From: JANRKN01 sp033763435
GTDB lineage: Bacteria; Planctomycetota; Phycisphaerae; Phycisphaerales; UBA1924
Assembly (NCBI GenBank): GCA_033763435.1
Contig: JANRKN010000072.1
Location: 16,029-80,028 of the forward strand
DNA: 64,000 nucleotides
Reading direction: 5' to 3'
The notes beneath the pieces are model-generated. The model worked only from the letters and a program-made list of their open reading frames with translations, was not told where the DNA came from and did no database searches. Shown here in pieces: positions 27,001-34,767 of this stretch (position 1 is the first letter of the stretch; every line of letters begins with the position of its first letter). A program made the position numbers and the translations under genes.

Positions 27001-28390
27001 TGATCGCGCCCACCCGGTCCGTCAGGTCGCGCACGTCCGCGATCGGCTTCTTCGCGTCCAGCACCTCATCAAGCTGACCCAGAGGCTTCAGCAGATTCTC
27101 CGCGAGCTGCTCCTGTCCCTGCTTGGCGAAGGACTCGCCCGCCGCTCTCAGCCCCCGCGCGCGCTCCCATCCGATGTTCCCGTCGCCCCGCAGCAGCTCA
27201 CGCACCTGCCGGATCCGGTTCAGCGTCTCCACCGCCCGGCCGCCCTGCTTGCTGTTGGCCTGCGGCGGATTGAGCTTGTCATCCACGCCCGCGACCGAAC
27301 CCTTCATGTCCGCGACGGGGAACGTCGCCTTCGCGCCGTCGGGCTCGATGATCTGGCGGATCTGCTGGTACAGCGGGTCCGACGCCAGCGTCGCATCGGT
27401 CTCCATCGCCTTGGGCAGCCCGCGCACCACGAAGAACCAGTTCTTCGAGGCGTCGACCAACTCCTCCCAGTCCTTGACGTCGATCGACCCCTCGGCGATC
27501 TGAATCGTCTTCTCCGACTTGCTCCCGCTGAGCGCGACGTACGCGCCCCCCGCGATCCCCAGCAGCACCACGCCCGCCGCGACGCCCACCAGCAGCCGCT
27601 TCTTCGTCCCCGGCACCGATGCGACCTTGCGCTCGCTCAGCCGCTCCAGCACCTCCGCGATCGTCGGCAGCACCGCGCCCGGGTTGGGGTTCGTCAGCTT
27701 GTTCGAAAGTTCGAGCCACCACGCGCCGTTCTCGCCCAGCGCCTTCCACGCGGGCGTCATCGGCACAGGCCAAGCCATCAGGTCGCGGACCTGCGCCTCC
27801 TGCGTGACGAGCTGATAGATCAACCGCCCGACCGCCTGCATGTCCGCGTCTCGGTCGACCTTGGTCGTCTGCTCGCGGGGCTTGAAGTCCGAGAGCACCA
27901 CGCGCGCCGATCCGTCGGCGGCCGCGCCCTCAGGTCCGATCCACACGCACGCCGGCGTCAGCGCCCCGTGAGGCCTCCCGCCTGAGTTGATCTGCGATTG
28001 ATCCAGCTCTCCCAGCGCCCGCAGCGTCGATTCCACGATCGCGCGCAGGCCCTTCTCCGCCAGCGCCACGCGCTGATCGATCAGCGACTGCGCCGACAGA
28101 GGGAACAGCGTCGAGGCGTACCACGCGCCCTCATCGCCCGTGCCCGTCTCGACAACCGGCGCCCAGCCCCTGGCCCCGCCCTCGACCAGCTTCTTCTGCT
28201 CGGCCGCGACGCTCAGAAACGCCGCCGCATCCGCCTCCTGCTGCGCGGGGTCGAGCGCGAAGGGATCGAGCTCGAAGACCTCGACGACGTGGCCGTCCGC
28301 CGCCGCCCCCTGCTCGCGCGCAGAGTACACCCAGCGCTTGCCCACCTTGAACAGACGACGACCGGTCTCAAAGCGTCCAAACGCGGGCAT
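24047..28390 (-). CDS. Transmembrane pseudokinase with coiled-coil and formylglycine-generating-enzyme-like domain
   Basis: 1447 residues. Residues 1-250 follow a Ser/Thr kinase layout but lack catalytic residues: the catalytic loop reads HGALTPACVW (Asp lost from HRDLKPxN), the DFG position reads LSDFKP, and ADMQAVGRLIYQLVT stands for subdomain IX. A membrane helix lies at about 265-287 (LLVGVAAGVVLLGIAGGAYV). Residues 290-1180 are mostly helical and coiled coil, presumably outside the membrane. The last ~250 residues match the FGE/SUMF1 fold: GTRLPTPAELAAAAG, GNAAEWALGNRDG, and SGYADVGFRLAF at the end. No catalytic Cys pair was recognised, so a binding role is likelier than formylglycine formation. 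It is the last gene of the kinase locus. Confidence 0.8.
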   Translation of the reverse strand: MPAFGRFETGRRLFKVGKRWVYSAREQGAAADGHVVEVFELDPFALDPAQQEADAAAFLSVAAEQKKLVEGGARGWAPVVETGTGDEGAWYASTLFPLSAQSLIDQRVALAEKGLRAIVESTLRALGELDQSQINSGGRPHGALTPACVWIGPEGAAADGSARVVLSDFKPREQTTKVDRDADMQAVGRLIYQLVTQEAQVRDLMAWPVPMTPAWKALGENGAWWLELSNKLTNPNPGAVLPTIAEVLERLSERKVASVPGTKKRLLVGVAAGVVLLGIAGGAYVALSGSKSEKTIQIAEGSIDVKDWEELVDASKNWFFVVRGLPKAMETDATLASDPLYQQIRQIIEPDGAKATFPVADMKGSVAGVDDKLNPPQANSKQGGRAVETLNRIRQVRELLRGDGNIGWERARGLRAAGESFAKQGQEQLAENLLKPLGQLDEVLDAKKPIADVRDLTDRVGAINAAFESFRPIAEAQSKLAKVREEAEKLPDPVLKRLGEVIDAEQKAVFASGKSGEALLTDLRTRLDALVTRGQGAVNLFTRNQAQWDLEGFYASEFMQAGAAAAPTLALIEGWQAEFSKPVYAPPSDPDPRTAQVAEATAWLDERTKTLDTLKQTKSDDEDVMKDGPRLAEQATQFRSALAAVQEPKWLNRNIPKITADLKLARDGAARWRDEVDTLQKIVVQGAAGIVDKARNRLSDPDITASEAIKSYWTGAVAALDKKKDAVSRKALATELDQLEATVKALNEGVNVPSPLPAGAERVVNTEAVARAIVSRKERTLAAAVGQLGQPGSANAAAVRQINALQEFVAWNSAVGQTVATLQGAAELLDAGYMLAEPGPKQASASDLIAQAEASPAWAEIKDAAGALPARREALNKLGAETQPGALIAAVENGQTLAERRTAWAKLASADPAAAPGAQTVAWPRSAQDLDALSSASAALDAKLATIEDSARAGALRQALAQDRRTLIVRHLNSLDGSEGAVRGSFAKIAAMKDSGLSADQLAGRAEIEGLSAAARFNLALLAFDDAVLALNKATPGDQQPAQLQALIAGLQQQAQALGIADAKITKMLADAAALSAAGAKKFEPEKEGPARTGRWAGQVVSDGVVDFTRTGGGVGPSKLRFRRVQPSGQDKPTYVLTSEVSVGLVKDAIDAVRPRDPAPAFLSPINDPGRRSGPIVWIAAGTSSIQPSGGVQQPIMSGNRWYRYHASLVGVEYFPASIAPTPPDAGAPMTQVSIAGALFVAQSMGTRLPTPAELAAAAGANGGAVNLRDARFKQQFDHVKGLIAGNAQLTIQYPASGAFHPSPIAERPKPNEDDRTATTDDDGFLFFAPAGEGADGFVNVIGNAAEWALGNRDGMDALAEEPAGSLAFARAREFTTQTGALVFGGSALSHPDLPKDQPLKPATAAEPNSGYADVGFRLAFTELGSRKTPAELVREVVQAAGFVGRR

Positions 28391-28451
28391 GCGGTGGTCC
28401 CATCAACGAGCGACCGCGCGAACGAACGTCCGCGCGGCTCGCCGTATGCCA

Positions 28452-28460
28452 TCATATCAG
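28452..28460 (-). promoter_or_regulatory. Candidate extended -10 promoter of the pseudokinase gene
   Basis: On the minus strand the sequence reads TGATATGAT, an extended -10 element (TGnTATGAT). Transcription would start near 28445 and give a leader of about 55 nt before the ATG at 28390. There is no clear -35, as is usual for extended -10 promoters. It would let the pseudokinase gene be expressed separately from the genes before it. Confidence 0.4.
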
Positions 28461-28560
28461 AAAGACCCGCCGGGCCCGAACCGACCCCACCCTTCCGCAC
28501 CCGCTTGGCGCCGTCCGCCGCTGGGCCGATCGTCGGTCAGACCTCGCGCTGACCAGCCGT

Positions 28561-29094
28561 TCAGTCTTCCTTCGGCGTCTGCTTGGGCGTCGAGGAATCG
28601 ATCGACAGCAGGCTGGACTCAACGTTGATGTTGATCCGCGCGTCCTTCCAGAAGTCCGTCCGCGTGGGCAGAATCAGCCGCCGCGCGTCGTCGCCCCCCG
28701 TCGAGCCCGAGTAACCGGGGATGTTCGCAAGGATCACGATCATCTCGGCCTTCTGCCACTTGCCCCAGAGCTGATCGCCCCGGCTCAGCGTGTCGCTCGG
28801 CTTGCTGGGCCCGAGCGCCATCTCCTTCATGCCGCGCGCCGCCGCGTCCTTCCGGCGAGCATCGTCGCCCGAGAAGTACTTGCTCACCGAGTAGCCCTGC
28901 CACTGCGCGACATCCGCGGCCTTGATCCCGATCACGTCCACCTGCACCGGCGGCAGCGACCCGTCAGGCCGCTTCAGGCTGTCCGCCAGTTTCACCGACA
29001 GGTCGTACGTCCCCGGGCCCGCCTTGCAGCCGCCCAGAACCACACCCATCACCACCGAGCACAGCACCACCATCATCGAGACTGCACGCGTCAT
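28561..29094 (-). CDS. Lipoprotein resembling TssJ (type VI secretion outer-membrane lipoprotein)
   Basis: 177 residues from ATG 29094, with GGAG eight bases upstream. A lipoprotein signal peptide ends in VVLGGC, putting the lipidated Cys at residue 23. The mature part has the order of short strands seen in TssJ: YDLSVKLADSLKRPDGSLPP (strand, 'N-P-D-G-like' turn, Pro), VQVDVIGI, a segment with SVSKYFSGDD, then LWGKWQKAEMIVILANIPGY and a closing strand ININVESSLLSI. This likeness is by pattern only and could also fit another small beta-sandwich lipoprotein. It lies between the 690-residue gene and the pseudokinase gene. No TssL or TssM is in the window. Confidence 0.65.
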   Translation of the reverse strand: MTRAVSMMVVLCSVVMGVVLGGCKAGPGTYDLSVKLADSLKRPDGSLPPVQVDVIGIKAADVAQWQGYSVSKYFSGDDARRKDAAARGMKEMALGPSKPSDTLSRGDQLWGKWQKAEMIVILANIPGYSGSTGGDDARRLILPTRTDFWKDARININVESSLLSIDSSTPKQTPKED

Positions 29095-29157
29095 CGCTTC
29101 ATCTCCAAAGAGTTCTTGCCGCCAGCCCACCCGCGCCCACAGATTCATCACCGCAGT

Positions 29158-29187
29158 GCCCATCAGGACACCGCCCATCAGGACACT
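29158..29187. repeat. 15-bp tandem duplication covering a stop codon
   Basis: Two head-to-tail copies of GCCCATCAGGACACC/T span the end of the 690-residue gene. On the minus strand each copy carries a TGA in the same frame, so the gene has a second stop 15 nt after the first. Confidence 0.7.
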
Positions 29188-31250
29188 GCGAGATACTCAT
29201 CCACGATCGTCCGCAGCTCCCGGTTCGACGCCAGGTCCGGCATCACCAGGCTCCGCGTCTGCACCGTCAGAAGATACAAGTCTTCCAGCGCCTCATCAAA
29301 CACCGCCTCGAGGCCCCCCGCCGGCGAATCGCCCAGATCCCTGCACCGGCTCTCGGGCAGCAGCCCCGGGAACATCCGCAGCAGCGTCGCCAGCACCCGG
29401 AACCAGACGCCCTCGGTCACGATCGACAGCGCCTCGCCCGCGCTGAACCCCTCCGCGAGCACGCGGTGAGGCCCGAGCGCCGAGGCAAACCGCTCCTCGC
29501 TCGCGTAGGCCTTGCCCACCCGGCTCACCAAGTCGCTCATCGCATCGACGCCCGACCCCGCCGACGCCGGCGCGATCGACTTCACCGCCGACGCCAGGCT
29601 CATCAGGTCGTCCAGCGCCACGGGCAGCGTCGTTCCCGCGTCCACGAGGAATGTCCGCACGCCCAGCACCCCCAGCGCGTACAGATCGCACGGGCTCGAA
29701 AGCAGCGGCACAAGCTCGAACATCACCTCAGGCACCGGCACGCCCTCGGCCTGCTTCAGCGCACCCGCCACGCCCCCGCTCACCCGCTGCGGGATCGTCC
29801 GCACCCGCAGCTCGCCCGGCGCGTTGCCCCCCGCCTCCACGATCGCGTACGCGTCCACCCGCTCGCCCGCGATCGAGAACCGCATCCACACCAAGTCGTT
29901 CGTCCCCGCGACGATCCGCTCCTGCGTCACCAGCGTCGCCTCGATCACCGTCCCCGTCGCGCCGTTCAAGTCGGTCGACACCCGACGGATCCGAAGCTGC
30001 GACCGCCCCTTCACCGCCCGGCCCACGGTCGCCGGTGCATAGATCGACAAGCCCCGATGACCGCCCCCGAGGTAGTACTTCGCGTCCGTCCCCTCGATCG
30101 CGAGCCCCACGCTCTCGCCCGGCTCGGCGAGCGACACCCGGCTCGTCCACCACGCGGGCAGGCCGATCCCCGGCTCGCCCAGCGACACGCGGAAGCTCGA
30201 CGCCGTTACGTTCAGCATCGGCGCGTCGTCCGCCTGCACCGCTCGCCGCACGGCCGTCACCGCTTCGCCCAGCGCCCGCACCTTCAGGTGCAGCGTCTCA
30301 ACCAGCCGGCCCGCACGCCCGTGGGCTGACAGGCTCAGCAACCCGCCCTTAGCCGATGCGCCGTCTTTCTTCGCCCCCGCGCGCTGCACCGCCGCGCCCG
30401 CCTGAGAGCGCGTCTGGCTCAGCGTCGCGAGCACCTTGAGCAGCCCCTCGGGCGCTCCGGCCGACGGAAGCCCCGTCAGCGCATCCACATACTGCTCGTA
30501 GCTCAGCGCCGCGAAGGGCGCGACCATCATCAGCCCGCCCGAGCCGTTGATCGCGTACACGTCCGGGCCCTGATCCAGCAGCTTGCCCAGGCCCCCCGGC
30601 TGGTCCCAGCTCTCGGCCTCGGCGCCCACCGGGATGAACTTGCTCTCAGCCCCCACCGTCGGCACGTGCAGGTACCGCTCCAGACTCGACGAAAACGCCC
30701 CCAGCCCCTTGCCCCGCAGCAGCTCATCGTCCCGGCACAGCACCCAGGCGTCGCCCGTCCGTTTGTCCAGCGCCCGCATCGGCGTCAGCGTGCCCAAATC
30801 CAGGAACATCGGCTGCGGGTGCGACGACTCGTACCCCGTCCGCAGCAGGCCCCCCGGCACGATGCGATCCAGCGCCTCCGCCCGCGCCGCCCAGCGCCGA
30901 TCCAGCGTCAGGTTGTTGAACGCCTCCCGATACGCCGGCATCGCCCGCGAAAGTCCGCCGATCTCCTGCACCCACAGCTCGCACCACTGGTGCGCCCGTC
31001 CGTCGGCATCCGCCAGCGCCGCCAGATACACCCGCGCGTCCAGCAGCTCGCGCAGCACGATCAGCACGCCGTGCACCGCCGACTGCCCGCCCGCGCCCCC
31101 ATCGCCCTTGGCAAGCCCCGTCCGCGCGACGACGCACAGGCGGATCGGCGCCGCGAGATGATCCGGGTCCACCGGCACCAGCGCAAAGCCCTCGGGCATC
31201 GCGGCCGGAAGCTCGGAATACACAAAGGCGGGTAGACCAGTCGGCTGCAC
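29178..31250 (-). CDS. Unknown 690-residue protein of the kinase locus, with a kinase-like C-lobe motif
   Basis: Start GTG at 31250, with AGGAG eight bases upstream; longer in-frame readings add a Cys/Trp/Gly-rich stretch that looks non-coding. No signal peptide or clear membrane helix. The N-terminal ~200 residues include MPEGFALVPVDPDHLAAPIR and a long segment with WCELWVQEIGGLSRAM. A middle region has a beta-like YYLGGGHRGLSIYAPATVG. Near residues 520-535 the sequence SPCDLYALGVLGVRTFLV resembles subdomain IX of Ser/Thr kinases (S-D-L-Y-A-L-G-V-L), but no catalytic HRD or DFG precedes it. It may be a highly diverged pseudokinase or only a local likeness. Its place between a true kinase and a pseudokinase suggests a shared pathway. 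Confidence 0.7.
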   Translation of the reverse strand: MQPTGLPAFVYSELPAAMPEGFALVPVDPDHLAAPIRLCVVARTGLAKGDGGAGGQSAVHGVLIVLRELLDARVYLAALADADGRAHQWCELWVQEIGGLSRAMPAYREAFNNLTLDRRWAARAEALDRIVPGGLLRTGYESSHPQPMFLDLGTLTPMRALDKRTGDAWVLCRDDELLRGKGLGAFSSSLERYLHVPTVGAESKFIPVGAEAESWDQPGGLGKLLDQGPDVYAINGSGGLMMVAPFAALSYEQYVDALTGLPSAGAPEGLLKVLATLSQTRSQAGAAVQRAGAKKDGASAKGGLLSLSAHGRAGRLVETLHLKVRALGEAVTAVRRAVQADDAPMLNVTASSFRVSLGEPGIGLPAWWTSRVSLAEPGESVGLAIEGTDAKYYLGGGHRGLSIYAPATVGRAVKGRSQLRIRRVSTDLNGATGTVIEATLVTQERIVAGTNDLVWMRFSIAGERVDAYAIVEAGGNAPGELRVRTIPQRVSGGVAGALKQAEGVPVPEVMFELVPLLSSPCDLYALGVLGVRTFLVDAGTTLPVALDDLMSLASAVKSIAPASAGSGVDAMSDLVSRVGKAYASEERFASALGPHRVLAEGFSAGEALSIVTEGVWFRVLATLLRMFPGLLPESRCRDLGDSPAGGLEAVFDEALEDLYLLTVQTRSLVMPDLASNRELRTIVDEYLAVS

Positions 31251-31351
31251 GCGCGCGGCTCCTGCCCGCGGCGCGCCCGCGCCGACAGGGAGCCCCAGTC
31301 TACACGATCCGACCCCGATTGTCCGGATCCCCACCGCCGACCTCACCCCAC

Positions 31352-31400
31352 CCAACAACCCGGCCCAACAACCCCGCCAACAACCCGGCCCGCAACCGGC
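31352..31400. repeat. Degenerate CCAACAACCC repeat
   Basis: Three units of roughly 16 bases containing CCCAACAACCCGG or a close variant sit between the kinase stop and the downstream 690-residue gene. No hairpin with a T run is evident in the same gap. Confidence 0.5.
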
Positions 31401-31414
31401 CTTTGCCCCACCGC

Positions 31415-34297
31415 TCACCGCGCCGGGCCGCCCGTACCCACCTTGGTCAACCGTTCGCGCATCTCATCGATGAAGTTCACCACAAGGTCAATCCGATACG
31501 CGCGCTCGTTCTCGCCCTCGAGCACCAGCATCAACCGCCCGTCCGGGCCAAAGGCCCACGTGCGGTACTTGATGTCCTTCAGGTTCGCGATCTGCTTGGG
31601 CAGCGACACGGACAGCGTCGGCGACGTCTCCACCTGCACGCTCATGACGCGCGAGTCGGCGTCGATGTACCGGATCTCTTTCCCGTCCGCGCTCCACCAC
31701 CCCGAGCCGATCGCCCCCGCGGTCGAAACCTGCGTGCGCCCGGCCCGCGCGTCGGCCTCGCCCGCCCCCGCGCCCGTGAACCGCTGCACGTACAGCTCCG
31801 AACGCCCCGACTCATCGCCCATGAAGCGGATCCACTTGCCGTCGGGCGAGAACCGAGGCGAATCCTCGTTCGAGGGCGCCGTCAGATAAGGCCGGACGAG
31901 CCACCCGCCCTTGCCGACGATCGACGTGTCGGCCCCGGCGGGTCCGCCGCCGTCGGTCCCCTCGGCACGCTCGAGCATCATCGTGTCGGACACACCTTTG
32001 CTCATGTCCACACGCACGACCGACAGCACGTTCCCGTCGGGCGACCAATCCGACGGGATGCAGAAGAACTTGTCCACAGGCGACGACGCGAGCTGCCGGA
32101 CCTCGCCCGAGCCGTCCGCGCGCCGGTCGAAGATCATGTACTCCGTCGGGCTCACCATCGCGTACGCGATCCGCTGGCTGTCCCGACTCCAGACAAACTC
32201 AAACGCCGGGCCCTGCGTCGAGATCCGGTTGAACGTCCGCCGCGTGAGGTCCTGCACCCACAGCTCCGCGACGAGCTCGTTCGGGTTCGTCGGCTCCAGG
32301 TTCAAGGCGATCCGCGTCCCGTCGGGCGAGATCGCGATGCTCGCATACGCCCGCGCCGGCAGCGTCAGAGGCTGCACCTGCCCCGAGTCATCGACCCACG
32401 CCAGCTTCCGCCCCGACACATCCTCGGGCCCCGCGAGCATCGCCATCGTGCCGTTCGAAGAGATCACCGGCGCGCTCTGACCCCGCATCCGGCCCGACCA
32501 CACCGTCACCGGCTCGCCGACCGGCTTCATCGTCGCGCGATCGATCCGCACCGCCACCAGCGCACTTTGGCCCCGCCGGGCGACGACATACTCGCCCCCG
32601 GCCAATTGCGCCACGCCCGCGTTGTCAAGGAAAGGCGTGCGCTCGCCCGTTGCCAGGTCCAGCACTTCCACCCGCTCGCGGATCGCTTTGCCCACCAGCG
32701 TCCAGCGCGTCGCCAGCACCGACTTGCCCGGCACGAAGGGCCTCAGCTCGCCCCAGTTGTCCAAGCCCTTGGCCCGCTCACCCTTGACCAGCTCCCGCGG
32801 CTCGCCTCCCGACGCCGGGACCACCAGCACCGTCTCGCGCCACGCCAGCGAGATCGCGATCTCGCGGTCCGACGCCCAGCAGAGGCTGAACCCGAAGCCC
32901 TGAGGCAACTCGCAGAGCGTCTCGGGCACGCCGATCGGGCGCCCATCGTCCAGCGCGAGCTTCTTGAGCACGATGCGCGTCCGAGCGCGATCGGTCGCGG
33001 CGACGAACGCCAGGAACCGCCCATCCTCCGACAGCGCGCCCTGCATCGCGCCCTCGGTCCCCTCGAGCACGGCCGTCGCGTCGCGGTCCAGCCGCCGGGC
33101 GACCAGAACGCCGTAGGGCGTCGTGCCCTCGGCATCGAGCGTGGGCGAGGACCGATACACGACAAACCGCGCGTCGGGCGCGATGCCGATCACCTCGCCC
33201 ACTTCGAACCGCGTGGGTACGGCCGAGGAAACGTACATCGACGTTGACTTGGACAGGGGCACGCTCGCCGCGCGCCCGTGCCCGAGCATCCACCCCGCGC
33301 CGACCAGCGCCGCGCCGCCCGCGGCCATGCCCCCGACCAGCGCGAGCCAACGCGCCCCGCTCCGCTTCGACAAGCTCGAGGGCGTCTGCGTGAGCCACTC
33401 CCGCCCCGCGATCGCACGCTCCAGCGCGAGCCGCGCATCGCCCATGTCGTGCAGACGCAGCCGGCGCTCCTTCGCCAGGCAATCCGTCAGCAGCTCGCGC
33501 ACCCGCGCGGGCGTCGCGGGCGGCAGGATCGCGAGGTCCGTCTCTTTGTGCAGCGTCGCGCCGATCGCGTCCGCGACCGTCTCGCCCCGGAACGGCATCG
33601 CGCCCGTGAGCATCTCGTACAGCACGCAGCCAAACGAGAAAATGTCCGAGCGCTTGTCCACCGCCTTCCCACGCGCCTGCTCGGGGCTCATGTACCCCGC
33701 CGTCCCCATGATGACGCCCGGGATCGTGGGCGAGTGCATCCGCGCGGGGCTCGTCAGCGTCGGCGAATCCGCCAGCGCCGCCCCACCTCCCGCAGCACCT
33801 CCCGCAGACGACGGCGCGCCGTTTCCCTCGGCCGTGCGCGCCAGCCCGAAATCCAACACCTTCACCACGCCCTCGCCCGTCACCATCACGTTCCCGGGCT
33901 TCAGGTCGCGGTGAATCACCCCCTTCTCGTGCGCCGCCTCCAGCGCCTCGGCCAGTTGCCGCGCGATCCCCAGCGCCTCCTCGAGAGGCACCGGCCCGCG
34001 CGAGAGCCGATCCGCCAGCGTCTGGCCCTCGATGTACTCAAGAATGAGGTACGGCGTGCCCTGCGCCTCTTCGATGCCGAAGATCGCGCCGATCCCCGGA
34101 TGGCTCAGCGACGCCAGCACCTTCGCCTCGCGCTGAAACCTCGCGAGCCGGTCCGGGTCGCCCGCGAGGTGCGCGGGCAGGGCCTTGATCGCGACGGGGC
34201 GATCCAGCCGCGGATCGCGAGCGAGGTACACCTCGCCCATGCCGCCCCGGCCGAGCTCCCGTTCAATCGAATATGGGCCGATCGCTGTGGGGGCCAT
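31415..34297 (-). CDS. Transmembrane Ser/Thr protein kinase with PD40/TolB-like beta-propeller
   Basis: 960 residues from ATG 34297; a GTG nine bases earlier is possible. The kinase domain (about 8-270) is intact: GRGGMGEVYLA, catalytic Lys in VAIKAL, HRDLKPGNVMV, DFGLA, an APE-like YMSPEQARG and DIFSFGCVLYEMLTG. An Ala/Gly-rich insertion follows the DFG. One membrane helix near 315-340 (WLALVGGMAAGGAALVGAGW) places the C-terminal ~600 residues outside the cytoplasm. There, repeats of S-P-D-G type (SPDGTRIALN, SRDSQRIAY, SPDGNVLSV, SPDGKWIRF) mark a PD40/TolB-like propeller. It likely senses an envelope ligand and phosphorylates cytoplasmic targets; the divergent FHA protein is a candidate phosphopeptide reader. 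Confidence 0.92.
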   Translation of the reverse strand: MAPTAIGPYSIERELGRGGMGEVYLARDPRLDRPVAIKALPAHLAGDPDRLARFQREAKVLASLSHPGIGAIFGIEEAQGTPYLILEYIEGQTLADRLSRGPVPLEEALGIARQLAEALEAAHEKGVIHRDLKPGNVMVTGEGVVKVLDFGLARTAEGNGAPSSAGGAAGGGAALADSPTLTSPARMHSPTIPGVIMGTAGYMSPEQARGKAVDKRSDIFSFGCVLYEMLTGAMPFRGETVADAIGATLHKETDLAILPPATPARVRELLTDCLAKERRLRLHDMGDARLALERAIAGREWLTQTPSSLSKRSGARWLALVGGMAAGGAALVGAGWMLGHGRAASVPLSKSTSMYVSSAVPTRFEVGEVIGIAPDARFVVYRSSPTLDAEGTTPYGVLVARRLDRDATAVLEGTEGAMQGALSEDGRFLAFVAATDRARTRIVLKKLALDDGRPIGVPETLCELPQGFGFSLCWASDREIAISLAWRETVLVVPASGGEPRELVKGERAKGLDNWGELRPFVPGKSVLATRWTLVGKAIRERVEVLDLATGERTPFLDNAGVAQLAGGEYVVARRGQSALVAVRIDRATMKPVGEPVTVWSGRMRGQSAPVISSNGTMAMLAGPEDVSGRKLAWVDDSGQVQPLTLPARAYASIAISPDGTRIALNLEPTNPNELVAELWVQDLTRRTFNRISTQGPAFEFVWSRDSQRIAYAMVSPTEYMIFDRRADGSGEVRQLASSPVDKFFCIPSDWSPDGNVLSVVRVDMSKGVSDTMMLERAEGTDGGGPAGADTSIVGKGGWLVRPYLTAPSNEDSPRFSPDGKWIRFMGDESGRSELYVQRFTGAGAGEADARAGRTQVSTAGAIGSGWWSADGKEIRYIDADSRVMSVQVETSPTLSVSLPKQIANLKDIKYRTWAFGPDGRLMLVLEGENERAYRIDLVVNFIDEMRERLTKVGTGGPAR

Positions 34298-34332
34298 CAC
34301 GCTCACAAATCACGCGGAGTCCCCCGCGCCTG

Positions 34333-34342
34333 ATGATACAGT
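34333..34342. promoter_or_regulatory. Overlapping divergent -10 candidates between kinase and FHA genes
   Basis: The ten bases ATGATACAGT hold a plus-strand TACAGT (34337-34342) and a minus-strand TATCAT (34333-34338). Transcription could start from either strand but hardly at the same time. -35 elements are not recognisable on either side. Confidence 0.35.
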
Positions 34343-34362
34343 GATCCGCGAAGGAGCACACG

Positions 34363-34740
34363 ATGGCCTCATTGCTGATCGTCGAGGGCGTGGGCCAGGG
34401 GCGTCTCATCCGCCTGGCCGAGCCACTGATTTCCATCGGCCGCGACGACACCTGCTCGTTCCAGATCCTGGACCCGCTCGTTTCGCGCAAGCACCTGCAG
34501 ATCAAGCTCGACCCCGCGCTGGGCAAGCACTTTGCGGCGGATTACCGCAGCGCGCACGGCGTCGCGGTCAACGGCAAGACCATCACCCTCGATGTCGCCC
34601 TCAACGAAGGCGACCGCATCACCATCGGCTCGACCACCCTCGTCTACCTCGAGGCCGACCACGCCGACGCCGCCAGCGCCGCCGCCGCACTCAAGAAGCC
34701 CGATGAATGGAAGCGCTCCACCCTCATCGATCGGCCGTGA
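34363..34740 (+). CDS. FHA-domain phosphopeptide-binding protein
   Basis: 125 residues, essentially a single forkhead-associated domain, a cytoplasmic reader of phosphothreonine. Canonical residues are present: ISIGRDDTCSFQI (Gly-Arg), PLVSRKHLQIKL (Ser-Arg-Lys-His) and HGVAVNGKTI (Asn-Gly), then GDRITIGSTTLVYLE. The start ATG is preceded by AAGGAG at good distance. The FHA start and the kinase start face each other across about 65 bp. This strongly suggests that the FHA protein reads phosphorylation made by that kinase. Nothing else is fused to it. It is convergent with livF. Confidence 0.92.
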   Translation: MASLLIVEGVGQGRLIRLAEPLISIGRDDTCSFQILDPLVSRKHLQIKLDPALGKHFAADYRSAHGVAVNGKTITLDVALNEGDRITIGSTTLVYLEADHADAASAAAALKKPDEWKRSTLIDRP

Positions 34741-34767
34741 ACGCTCGCGCGAATCAGCCCACACCCA

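Noticed and set aside
31319..33247. Long plus-strand open frame across the kinase-propeller gene
   Set aside because: Antisense to an intact kinase-propeller gene; composition is not protein-like.
24047..34740. Complete type VI secretion system
   Set aside because: No sheath (TssB/C), Hcp, VgrG, ClpV, TssK, TssL or TssM in the window; only accessory-like parts are seen.
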